Source: Mesodorylaimus sp. YZB2_4
Lineage: Eukaryota; Nematoda; Enoplea; Dorylaimida; Dorylaimidae
Direction: 5' to 3'
DNA length: 64,000 bases
NCBI GenBank assembly: GCA_030248295.1
Contig: JASANH010001389.1
Span: 248,001-312,000 of the forward strand
In this document: one piece after another, positions 13,488-22,753 of the stretch
Layout of the letters: each line of letters begins with the position of its first letter
Position numbering within the stretch: the first letter of the stretch is position 1
Notes under the pieces: generated by a model
Seen by the model: the letters and a program-made list of their open reading frames with translations, nothing else
Told to the model about the DNA's origin: nothing
Databases searched by the model: none
Made by a program: the position numbers and the translations under genes

Positions 13488-13684
13488 CCGGCGCTTTTGC
13501 CGTTTGGTCCCCAAGCCGGCTGGCTGGAGGCTAATATCAGCCTAAGCTTAATTCTTATACCAGACTAAGCCTAAGCCTAGTATGAGTCTAAGCCCAAGTC
13601 ATATGCCAGCCTAAGCCTAAGCCTAAGTCTAATACCAGCCTAAGCTAACCCATGTTGGGGACCAAACAGCAAAAGCGCCGCCGG
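13488..13684 (+). other. Leader hairpin enclosing telomere-like GCCTAA units
   Basis: Arm 13488-13514 (CCGGCGCTTTTGCCGTTTGG and on through TCCCCAA) is complementary to 13655-13684 with one mismatch and a 3-nt insertion. The 140-nt loop is made of degenerate GCCTAA units, including three in tandem at about 13617-13634; GCCTAA is the complement of TTAGGC, the usual nematode telomere repeat. The structure sits between the 5' LTR and Gag, so it would be in the 5' leader of the genomic RNA. Its function is unknown; packaging, priming or translation control are possibilities. Confidence 0.75.
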
Positions 13685-13727
13685 AACCCTAGGCCAGGGT
13701 TTCGCGGTAGCTGGTTCGTCAGTCCAT

Positions 13728-15677
13728 TTGCCTGGTCTAAAGCTGTCGACGTTTGCGGGTGATGAAGAAAGGTGTGACCCGTTTGAGTGGTTACAGACAT
13801 TGACTTCTTATGCCGGGTTGGCCAGGTGGTCTGAGGCGCAGATTATGGAAGCCTTACCATTGTACTTGGCGGGAGAAGCCTTAGCGAAGTGGCGCGAGCT
13901 AAGTACGATAGATCGTAGCACGTGGGTAATGGCTCAGGCAGTATGGCTCGAGAAGATGATCGGCGAGAAAAGGTCGGTTTTTCAAGCGAAGCTGAGTGCT
14001 CTGAAGCAGGGCAACAAGTCAGTAGCTGTGTATACTACTGAGTTTCTACGGTTGGCTAAGTTCGCTTCGTTTTCTGCCACATCGCAGACGGTGGCCGACA
14101 CTGATTGGCAGTTGCGTGAGAGGTATATTGATGGTCTGAATCAGCATATTCAGTGGCCTGTGAGACTGCAGAAACCGCAGTTGTTATCGTCGGCTAGAAC
14201 TGCAGCCGAGAGTGCGGAGTCCTTGTCAGCCGTTTGTGGAGACATCCCGTTTCGTCAGTCGAAGGACGAGTCAGCTTCGTATGTTGCCAGTCGTGAAGGA
14301 AGGACAGGTGCGAGAGAGTCGCGACGGTGCCACACGTGTGGCAAGGTTGGTCGCCTGCAGAGAGATTGTTGGAGTAGAGAGCGGGAACAGCCGGCACGAG
14401 GTCGTCAATGGGACAGGAGTCAGAGTCCTAGTCGAGGTAGAGATAGGTCCCAGCGAGGACACAGTCAGAATCGCGAAGGTTGTCAGCGGCAGCGTTTTGG
14501 CTTGCAGTCGGGTGATCGATACGATAGAAATCGACAAAATGGCTCATATCGGAAGCAGGGCGCAAGGGGACACAGTAGTCGAAACCAGGGTGCGAGAGTA
14601 GTAGCTAAGGATGAGCGTAGTAGCGCTGGTGCGCGTGCTGAAGGCCAGCACGGTGGCGAGGGCCAGGATGGACCGAGTTGGGTCAGTGCAGTGGCAGGTG
14701 ACCCAGTGGAGAAAGCAGCACCAGTCGACTTACCCTTTTGTCAGGAGGGTGCACCAGTAAAGCGTAGAGTGGGTGAGACTAGGTACGTCGTTGCGCGCGC
14801 GGATGGGCATCAGGTGTCGATGATGATCGATTCAGGAGCTTCAGTTACGTTGCTAAGTAAAGCTATCGTCCAAAAGATCATACCTTCTGGAAGGATCTGT
14901 CCTAGTAGTGCAGCACCGGAGGTAGCTGATGGGTTCGTTATGAAAATTAAGGGTGAAGTTGAGGTCGAGCTGCGCATAGAAGACATCGTGGAGAAACACG
15001 TGGTGCTGGTGACACCATCGTTAGGTGGAATTCCTGCGATTTTAGGCACAGATTTTTTGGGAGCTTTGAATGGGACTCGGTTTCGATATTGCGCAGATTT
15101 GTCGTATAAGCAGGAGCGAGAAGGCATAGTTGCAGCAGTGGGAAACGATTGTATGGTTTTCTTGTGTCAGGAGATTCGGATACCACCGCGTTGTCAGGTG
15201 ATTGTGGAGGCACAGTTGAGTGCGTTTTCAGTTACGCCGTTAGCTGATAAAGGAGTCGTTGAGCCTGGTTGGAGGTTCCAGACCAGGAATGCAGTGTGGA
15301 TGGCGCGATCTGTCGTGAAGCTGAAAGGAGATGGCGTGGTAGCAATATTGATAGCTAACGCGACCACTGAAGAGAAGGTGTTAGCCAAAGACACGAAAGT
15401 GGGTCATTTCACAGTTACGTGTGATGGCAATGGTATTGTTGCAGGTGTGGCAAGGGATGAGCCCGCGACGGCGGGAGAAGCCAGGGTCGATCCAATAAAG
15501 CAGATCGATTGGAAGGATTCTGAGTTGACGGTCGAGCAATGCGAGCGATTGATCAAACTGCTACGACAATACCCAGACGTATTTGCTCCTCATGATGGTG
15601 ATATCGGTAAGACTTATTTGTTGAAGCATCAGATCACGTTGACAGGGCCCCCGCCCCCCGAGAATGCAGGCGCGTAG
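13728..15677 (+). pseudogene. Gag-protease region of gypsy element (defective)
   Basis: A 649-codon open frame. The N-terminal third is a Ty3-type capsid region (trap of Trp/Leu positions around GEALAKWREL). A basic Arg/Gln/Ser-rich segment with a nucleocapsid knuckle CHTCGKVGRLQRDC follows; the position normally His in CX2CX4HX4C is Arg here. The aspartic protease has the active-site IDSGAS and the downstream ILGTDFLG. No ATG starts the frame: it is open from 13644 and the first Met after that is already inside Gag. An ATG at 13652 lies in another frame, suggesting an indel in the leader or a non-AUG start. The frame ends in TAG after the C-rich run at 15648-15659, where RT continues in the +1 frame. 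Confidence 0.85.
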
Positions 15678-16458
15678 GATTTCTGAAGCAGTGAAATCTG
15701 AGGTTGCGCGTCAGATGAAGGTCATGTTGGATCATGGCGTGATTAGGCCCTCGAGCAGTCCAGTTTCCGCACCATTAGTGATAGTTCCAAAGAAGGATGG
15801 CGGTACTAGGATTTGCGTTGATTTTCGTGCTTTGAACGCGGTGACGAAGAAGGACTTATACCCCATGCCAAGGGTTGATGAAGCACTCGATGCGCTGGGT
15901 GGTGCACAGTATTTCACGAGTTTGGATTTGCAGAGCGGGTATTGGCAAGTCCCGTTAAACCCAGAGTCTAGTGAGTTGACAGCGTTTTCAGCGCCGGGCG
16001 GTCAGTACGAATTTACGGTTATGCCTTTCGGATTGTTGAACGCGGGCGCGACGTGTCAAAGATTGTTAGAAGTGGTTTTGTCAGGATTGCAGTGGCATGA
16101 GTGTCTTGTTTACATCGATGACATTCTCATCTTCAGTAGGACCTTCGATGAGCACTTGGTGCACATTGGGCACGTGTTTGAGCGGTTGCAGCGAGCTGGT
16201 TTGAAAGTCAAACCGTCGAAGTGTTGCTTTGGTAGGTCAAAGGTTCCTTTTTTGGGCCATGTCGTGTCGAAGGACGGTATTCACTGTGATGATGCGACTA
16301 AGATCGAAGCAGTCAGAAGTTTTCCTTGTCCAAAGAACGTGAAGGACGTATGGAGGTTTTTGGGCATGTGCAATTTCTATCGGGATTTCATTCATCATTT
16401 TGCTCAGATTGCGATGCCTTTGGACAAGTTATTATGCAAAGATCAGAAGTTCGTTTAA
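15664..16458 (+). pseudogene. Reverse transcriptase of gypsy element (interrupted)
   Basis: The Ty3-type RT begins in the frame shifted +1 relative to protease. Fingers and palm motifs include VPKKDGG, the SLDLQSGYWQV aspartate motif, and the catalytic YIDDIL box near 16110. It is followed by the thumb/connection motif FLGMCNFYRDFI. An in-frame TAA at 16456-16458 interrupts the connection to RNase H; the same frame then resumes without shift. The overlap with the upstream frame is only 14 nt and contains CCCCCGCCCCCC, so programmed slippage cannot be excluded, but the later stops argue for decay. Confidence 0.9.
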
Positions 16459-17100
16459 GATAGCGGTTGTCAGGAAGCTTTTCTAGCTTTGAAGGAAGCG
16501 TTGATTTCGAAACCAATCTTGAGTTTCCCAGACTTCAAGCAGTCGTTTGTCTTGCAGACGGACGCCTCTAATGTAGGTATAGGTGCGGTGTTGTATCAGG
16601 TGATCGGTTCTTCCACGCGTGTAATCGCGTACGCCTCCAAAGCTTTGACGAAGGCCGAGAGAAATTATTCTGCGTTGGAAAAGGAGTGCTTAGCAGTCGT
16701 GTATTTTGTGAAACATTTCCGGCCGTACCTGTATGGACGGAGGTTCTTGCTGAGGACGGATCATCAACCGTTGAAGTGGTTGTTAGCTCACAAGGAGCCC
16801 CATGGTCGGTTAGCACGTTGGTTTTATCAGTTGTCTGAGTACACTTTCGACATCGAGCACGTTCCTGGAAAGTCGAATGTGATTGCGGATGCCTTGTCAC
16901 GGAGTCCTGTATGTGTAGCGTGTGCGGCTCGCGGAGGCGATGCAGGTGAGAGAGACCACGGTGTCGAATTTTCTGATGCAGCGGTGAAGCGAGCTCAGGG
17001 AGAGGATCCGTTTTGTCAGCGCATGGTAGGATACCTGAAGGAAGGTATTGTGCCACCCGATCAGAGAGATGCGAGGAGATTGAAGGCTTTGAGCAAATAA
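16459..17100 (+). pseudogene. RNase H of gypsy element (interrupted)
   Basis: Same frame as RT. Typical Ty3 RNase H features are LQTDASNVGIGAVLYQ (first catalytic Asp), YSALEKECLAVV (catalytic Glu), LRTDHQPLKWL and the terminal NVIADALSR (catalytic Asp/His region). The frame is closed by TAA at 17098-17100 in the tether between RNase H and integrase. Confidence 0.88.
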
Positions 17101-18528
17101 TTTGTCATGTCGGATCACGGATTATTGATGCACGTTCCGTCGGGTCGAGAGAACCGTCGTAATGATTGGGTTCAGATAGTTGTGCCAGGTTTTTTGAGAC
17201 GTGTAGTGTTCGATGCGTTGCACAGCGACGCTACAGCGAGTCCTTTAGGATTTTCGAAGACATATGCACGAGCGAGACAGAGGTTGTATTGGCAGGGCAT
17301 GTATAAGGATGTGCATCGTTAGTGCTCTAGCTGTTTGCCTTGTGCGAGGAATAAGTCGTATGGCCACGTTGGCCAAGCCCCTTTAAAGCCCATTTGCGTC
17401 GAGAACCCGTTCGAAGTAGTAGCTATCGATGCTATGGGACCGTTTCCAGAGGCCAAGGATGGGAGCAAATACATCTTGATCGTAGGCGATTATTTGACGA
17501 AGTACATTGAAGCGTTTGCGGTGCCAGACATCACGGCCACAACAGTAGCTCAGGTTTTTGTCGAGCACGTTGTGTGCAGATGGGGAGCACCTAGACGGTT
17601 ATTGTCGGATCGCGGTTCGAATTTCACATCGGAGTTGGTCAAAAGCGTTTGCGACGCGTTGTTGGTCAAACGGTCACTAACTGTGGCTTATCGACCGCAG
17701 ACTGATGGACAGGTCGAACGAGTCAATCGCGTGTTTCGGGATATGTTGCGGATGTATGTTGATCAGAAGGCGCAAGACAACTGGAGCGATTTCGTACCCT
17801 TCGCACGGTTCGCTTATGATACATCCGTTCACGAGAGTACAGGAGAAACACCTTTCTTTCTCATGCACGGTTTTGACGCTAGTTTGGTCATCGACGCTGG
17901 TGTGTCGTCCCAGGCAAATAAATTCGGTAGTGCCGTGGACTACCGCGAACATGTCGTGTTACAGCTTGAACGAGCTAGGCGATTAGCTTTCGACAATATC
18001 GTTCGTGTCCAAGGACAGCGAAAAGAGCAGTTTGATGCTGGGTTGAAGGAGTCTGAGTTTCGGGTCGGAGACATGGTGATGTACAGGCGTATGTATACTC
18101 CACCTGGATCGTCAGCGAAGTTGCTCAGTGCGTGGATTGGCCCATATCGGGTCATGCAAGTCGTATCATCGCATAATTTGATTATTAAACCAAGAGAGGG
18201 TTTGAAATGCGAGGACAAGCGTGTCCATGTGACGCAGGTGAAGCGTTATCTTCCGCTGGAAGATGTTCCAAGTAAACCACGCGTTTTGAAGGTAGGCGAC
18301 GTCGTTTGGGCCAAGATGAAATATCATCCTTATTGGCCAGCGTGCATAGTCGGTGATGGCGAGTTTCCAGACCAGCGGGGTAGAGTTCGTCCGAACGAGA
18401 TCAGAGTGTACCTGTTCGCCAAGAATGAGTTTGCTTTAGTTGACCGTGAGTTCGTGTTTAGCTACTTGCAGCAAGGACGCGTTGATGTCGAACGCAGCGG
18501 GGTTATCGAAGGCTATGGAGTTGGCTGA
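17101..18528 (+). pseudogene. Integrase with GPY/F module and PWWP-like C-terminus (one internal stop)
   Basis: The N-terminal zinc-binding region is split by a TAG at 17320-17322, immediately before the CSSC pair. The catalytic core shows the DD35E triad: IDAMGPFPE, LLSDRGSNFTSE and TDGQVERVNR. A GPY/F module (WIGPYRVMQV) follows. The last about 85 residues, from about 18280, read VGDVVWAKMKYHPYWPACI, then a beta-rich stretch RVYLFAKNEFALVDREFVF and a short helix-like end; this matches the PWWP fold (VGDxVWAKxxxxPxWP then a VxFF-like strand). PWWP domains bind methylated H3K36 nucleosomes and DNA. Ty3/gypsy chromoviruses carry a chromodomain at this position; a PWWP-like domain there is not something I know as a described clade. 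No frame change separates it from integrase. Confidence 0.87.
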
Positions 18529-18869
18529 TCGTTATTTGAGAGGGGAGAAGGATACCCGAGGGGGACGCGATCACTTTCGCCGGAAGTACAATAGAAGCGA
18601 GTGAGTCGTGTGAGCAGCGTTGCGTTTTGGTAGTGATGTGTGGGTTGTCCCAACTAACCATATGTCGAGGATATCTGGTTTGGGTGACTGAGGTCACTTG
18701 GATCTCGTTTTCGTTTCAGCTAGCAACGTTTCGGCAAGTCAACGGCGGCGAACAAACCGACATCACCACGTCGACAACAGCCCCATCTCAACAACCGGTG
18801 TGCCAAGGAAGGCGTGATTGCGATCTCACCTCCGTTGTTGTGAGCTTACGCTTCTTACGTGGGAGGTGA

Positions 18870-19083
18870 TGTTAGGGGTTGGTTTGTGTTCCCGCCATTG
18901 ATGAGCAAGACCTGTTACTCTGGTATGTTACTTGGGATTGGGATTGGGATTGGGTTGTTATAGTGACGAGGTGTTAATAGGCACCTGGCGTGGGTGCTAG
19001 GCAGTATGAATAAACTAACGCCTGAAGTGAAGTCGGCCGTCTCGTCCTGCGCCTGGCCCAGCAATCCCTCACCAACCGTAACA
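18870..19083 (+). repeat. 3' LTR of gypsy element
   Basis: A 214-bp partner of the 5' LTR. It differs by scattered substitutions, a small CGGC insertion near 19034, and an expanded GGATTG run (about 18936-18957) where the 5' LTR has a single copy. A purine-rich stretch GTGGGAGGTGA just before it is the probable polypurine tract. It is followed by GAAG, the right target-site copy. Confidence 0.93.
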
Positions 19084-19811
19084 GAAGCATTCACGCATGC
19101 ACTAGACTTGTGTGCCGGGTGGTCTATGGTGTGCAGATGGGGAAGGAACCTTCACCATTAGATGCGGGCTGCACCTGCAGAACTCGTTTTTCCAAAGGTT
19201 TCGAGCTGTTGGGTTGACATGGCTAAGCTAGTGTTCTGAGCAATTTTCACAATGGCGGAGAAAAACTCGGTTGCTTTCGTTTCTGACCTAGTCAAAGGGG
19301 ATCCGTAGCAGGCTCACAATCACTCACCGTATCTCTTTTCTTCAGATTCTTCTCTGAAATCAGCCGTTGTGCGGAAATTGTTAATCGTAGAATATTGCCC
19401 TTTTCTCACTTCAGACTTACCGGTCTGACAGGGTGTGTCTGGTGGGCATGCATCATATCCATATGCCCGTCCACGACACTGTAAAGAAAAGTCAGCTAAA
19501 TGAAAGCTAACGACTTTGCTCTTTGGATCCTGGAAAATAAATTTAAATTTCCCTCTTGTTTAGCGCACAGCGCACTCAAGAAAGCAAAATCTGGGCAAGT
19601 GGGTTCGATCGAAGGCTGTTGCGATCACCTTTTGAAGTTTCTTCTGTGTGTCGCGCTGTTCTCACAGTCGGGTGCTACATTTTCTGTTGTACCGCAGCTA
19701 GAAAGAAATAACGCCGTCTTTCGAATATTCGATTCGTGTGCGAAACGTTCGTCGGTTCCTTCCTCTGCTTTAGTCTACTTCTTTTGTTTCAGGCGGGGCA
19801 AATCGGCAAGA
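19084..19811. other. Intergenic/5' region upstream of EXD2-like gene
   Basis: An in-frame extension back to an ATG at 19500 exists, but it does not look like protein. A strong acceptor (TTTGTTTCAG ending 19792) sits 19 bp before the preferred ATG at 19812, consistent with a 5' UTR intron or an SL trans-splice site. Confidence 0.5.
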
Positions 19812-21239
19812 ATGTCAGGCACCGAAGAGCCGACGGCTTCGGCGTTGGAGGAGTTTCGAAAATCGGCCGTACCTCGGTATCGTCAGCCTGGTGTTTGTCG
19901 ACGGAAGCGAATCATATGCAGTGAATCCGAATGGGATCGCAGTTTGCAGCAGCTGAAAGATGCTATGGGCGAATATCGAGTGCTCGGTTTCGATGTGGAA
20001 TGTATTAATACGAATAATACGAGGCAATGTCATCACTTTCAAGACGGAAATCGAGAAATGTCCAGTCATTTTGACCGAAATGGTCCTTCGGCCGCCGTCG
20101 CCGTTGGTCATTTTCCTTCCCGATATCAACAGCACTTTGAAGAATACGAAGCTCGGCGTTTGGCCTCCCCATCAGGTGGCGAATTAGGAGACGGCCGTAA
20201 CCCAAATCACAAGTCGCACAAGGGCATTTTGTCTTTTCCAATATTGCCAACTCCGCAATCGACGAAGCGGCGTCAAGAAGTGTCCGTCTTGATTCAATTG
20301 GCTACGTGGTCCGGACTGGTGGTCATGCTCCGCTTGTGTTTTTGGCGGTCAATTCCAGAATCTCTTCGCGAATTCCTATCGGATAACCGTTTTTTGAAAG
20401 TGGGCGTAGGGATCGATCAAGACGTTGCGCGTTTATCGGAGGATTGGGGCTTGACGGTGCGTGGCTGGATCGATCTTCGCCATTTGTGCGTCGATTTGTG
20501 CGTTAATTTCCGAGATTATTACTCGATGCGTCAAATGGGTCTGAAGAAATTGGCCGAAGGGCTGTTTGGAATGTCGGCTATCACCATGACAATGCCGATG
20601 GGCTTCAAGAAGATGCGCACCGTCGCTTGGAGCGATTGGAACGCCTTGCGTTTGAAAGACGAGCAAATCCGCTACGCCGCCTGGGACGCTCAAATCGCCA
20701 TCGACATATTCTCTTTGATCACGCAGCGCCTGTACAGTTTGAGCGCCCCGCAGCGCGAAAGCCGCAGCTACTACGACACGTTGTACGAGAAATGCACTCC
20801 GTTCATCGACGTCCCTCCGACGCGCCATCCACGTCAACCGGGCGATGAAGACGATGAGTCGGACGATTTAGCTAATACGTCCAAGGAGAACAGCACGGCC
20901 GGAGATGACGAAGAAATGCGAGACCTGTACAATAATTGTCGCATTCACGCTGAGCAGACTGGCAATCGTGGATTCCGATCCGCCATTTCGCCTCAGCCGT
21001 TGGCCGCGTCTTCGATTGCCAATTCTTGTTCGGTTACGGTTGAAGATGTCAAAGAAAGCGATGCCAGGTCAGTGGCACCAACGAAGTCAGTTCCAGTGCC
21101 CGGTGTGGAAGAGAGCGCGGGCGAGGTTGCGAGCGCACGAGTTCCCGAGATAAAACTCGAGAAGCCGATCGATCGAAATTCTTACGGAACTGTGTCGTTT
21201 TCGTTCGTCAATAAGAGGAGTAATTCAGAATCTTGCTAA
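19812..21239 (+). CDS. EXD2-like DEDDy 3'-5' exonuclease domain protein
   Basis: Predicted 475-residue protein with an RNase D/EXD2-type exonuclease fold. The first motif is FDVE (D61, E63); the mid motif includes FLKVGVGIDQDVARL; the third motif is YAAWD (Y288, D292), so the DEDDy metal ligands are present. The WIDLRHL segment between motifs is typical of EXD2. Between motif 1 and the next core strand (VSVLIQLATW) there are about 90 extra residues, charged and low in hydrophobics; this could be a lineage-specific insertion or an unspliced in-frame intron, but I found no matching donor/acceptor pair. The C-terminal about 150 residues are acidic and Ser-rich with no recognised domain. The start at 19812 is chosen because it directly precedes the conserved region and follows a strong acceptor. 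The next gene begins within 40 bp. Confidence 0.82.
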   Translation: MSGTEEPTASALEEFRKSAVPRYRQPGVCRRKRIICSESEWDRSLQQLKDAMGEYRVLGFDVECINTNNTRQCHHFQDGNREMSSHFDRNGPSAAVAVGHFPSRYQQHFEEYEARRLASPSGGELGDGRNPNHKSHKGILSFPILPTPQSTKRRQEVSVLIQLATWSGLVVMLRLCFWRSIPESLREFLSDNRFLKVGVGIDQDVARLSEDWGLTVRGWIDLRHLCVDLCVNFRDYYSMRQMGLKKLAEGLFGMSAITMTMPMGFKKMRTVAWSDWNALRLKDEQIRYAAWDAQIAIDIFSLITQRLYSLSAPQRESRSYYDTLYEKCTPFIDVPPTRHPRQPGDEDDESDDLANTSKENSTAGDDEEMRDLYNNCRIHAEQTGNRGFRSAISPQPLAASSIANSCSVTVEDVKESDARSVAPTKSVPVPGVEESAGEVASARVPEIKLEKPIDRNSYGTVSFSFVNKRSNSESC

Positions 21240-21275
21240 ATTATAGCGGGGTCATGATTTACTGACTTGTTTTAG

Positions 21276-22753
21276 GTGGAATTGCGATCTTGACAGTGGA
21301 TAATCCTCCTAAGAACGTTCTCGATTTCAATACAGTCAAGACGACGATTGGTTATTTGCGATTATTGGAAGATCTGAAAGACTGTCGCGCAATAATACTC
21401 ACTTCGGTAAGGTTTTTCTGTTGTCTTGCAAAAAACGTGAAACCGTGGCATAGTCCGCATTTTCTTCAGGCTTACCCAGGTGTATTTAGCGCTGGATTCG
21501 ACTTAAAAGAATTTCGGAACGCCGACCCGAAACGTTTGCGTGCTTATTGGGCTGCGGTCACTGATTTATGGTTCAACTTGTACAAGACCAGGCTGGCCAC
21601 AGTGGCCGCCATCAATGTGAGATGCTTGCCGCATTTTTCTCTGCATTTAAGTAGCTTTCGTGTAAATTTTGTTGTAGGGTTCGGCAGGTAGCGGAGGTTT
21701 CGTAATGGCTATGTGCTGTGACCGACGTATCATGGTCGATGGATGTGGCGGAGTTGGATTTTCCGAAATCGCGATGGTAAGATTGCTCGAACTCTTTTTT
21801 TTATTTTTGCGGGTTTTGCCCCGCGCCTCCCCAGCTTTCCACGTGGCTTCCAACCCGTTTTGCCAATTGTCATGATATGATAAGCAAGGCCGTGAGGTGG
21901 CCAGCTCTCACGGCAGCATCCCTCTGCGCGTCTCCACTAGGAGCACCTCCACGCTAGGGCATCCTGGATAGTACACGACTTCCTCGAACGATGGAGGGTG
22001 GGTTTTCGGTGTTCGACAGCTGAGACTGTCTGCTCGTTTGGCTTTCGTCTCTCCGCTCGGAGCACCTCGGCGGTACCAGGTGAGTCACCCACGACCTGGC
22101 GTGCAAGGTCAGCGAGGGATTATTGTTCGAAAACCGACCTCCATCACAAGGGATTGAACCCGGCCACTCGCTCCCAAGCATAACGGAGAGACGAATGCCG
22201 AACCGCTGCCCCACCGCGGTTGCGCTCGAACTGTTTCGACTTCACGTCTGAACCTACATGCCTGTATCTCTTATTTTCAGGGTCTTACCCTCCCACATTG
22301 GTAAGCGTTTTTGGGCCTTCGGGTAGCTTTTTGTAAGGTTGCACATGCATGTGCGTCGTTGAAGGATTATCGCTCGAATAAGTCAAGTTGCGGGCTGTCA
22401 CAAAGCCGAGTCAGTGTTGACTCGAGGTCAGTTGTTGGAAGCGAAACCGGCGCTCGATGTGGGCTTGGTGGATCGGGTGACATCCAAGGATCACCTGTTG
22501 GAATCTGCTACGGACGATTTGAGCAAGCTATTGGATACTCCGGGTGAGTACGCGAGCAAATGCTGTCTCATTTAGTTGAACAGTTTCATTTGCAGATTAT
22601 CCTCGTATGAATACGAAATGGATTATGCGCCAGCCGCTGATCGATAAGGTTATTCAAGAGCGTGATCGATGCCTGGACGTGCTGACGGAAAGCATTATTC
22701 ATCCGCAAACGCAAGAAATACTGCGTCGATCATTTCCGGCGAAGAATAAATGA
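21276..22753 (+). CDS. Enoyl-CoA delta isomerase 1-like (mitochondrial, crotonase fold); N-terminal exon not found
   Basis: ECI1 family: moves cis/trans-3 double bonds to trans-2 in beta-oxidation of unsaturated fatty acids. Exons are 21276-21406, 21470-21616, 21678-21776, 22281-22300 (a 20-nt micro-exon), 22365-22543 and 22596-22753, all GT/AG and in phase through to TGA. Recognisable blocks are DNPPKNVL, PGVFSAGFDLKEF (oxyanion strand and helix), WFNLYKTRLATVAAIN and GSGGFVMAMCCDRRIM; then a family-typical W followed by the helix leading to SVLTRGQLL and ALDVGLVDRV. The first in-window exon opens mid-codon (phase 1 upstream), so an upstream coding exon with the ATG and mitochondrial presequence is missing; it may lie in or overlap the EXD2-like 3' end. 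The 504-bp fourth intron carries an antisense SINE. AATAAA overlaps the stop region. Confidence 0.85.
21885..22225 (-). repeat. tRNA-derived SINE (family B) inside ECI1-like intron
   Basis: On the minus strand this begins with a tRNA-like head: GTGGGGCAGCGGTTCGGCA resembles a pol III A box and GGTTCAATCCC a B box. It continues into a body containing CCTTGCACGCCAGGTCGTGG. Related pieces occur at 32893-33000 and 34985-35120. The head does not fold as an intact tRNA gene, and the body is too long for one. Confidence 0.75.

Larger units (their letters stand above)
13264..19083 (+). mobile_element. Ty3/gypsy (Metaviridae-type) LTR retrotransposon with PWWP-like domain
   Basis: A 5.8-kb element is bounded by two LTRs that start TGTTAG and end TAACA, and flanked by a 4-bp direct repeat GAAG (13260-13263 and 19084-19087). 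Internal order is leader hairpin, Gag, protease, reverse transcriptase, RNase H, integrase with zinc-binding region, GPY/F module, and a C-terminal PWWP-like domain. PR-RT-RH-IN order places it in Ty3/gypsy. It lies in sense orientation between two plus-strand genes. This copy is defective: no in-frame ATG precedes Gag, there is a +1 frame change between protease and RT at a C-rich run, and there are three in-frame stops in pol. The LTRs differ by several substitutions and indels, so the insertion is not recent. Confidence 0.93.

Noticed and set aside
14194-14601. Alternative-frame ORFs over gag
   Set aside because: Shadow frames of the Arg/Gln-rich Gag segment.
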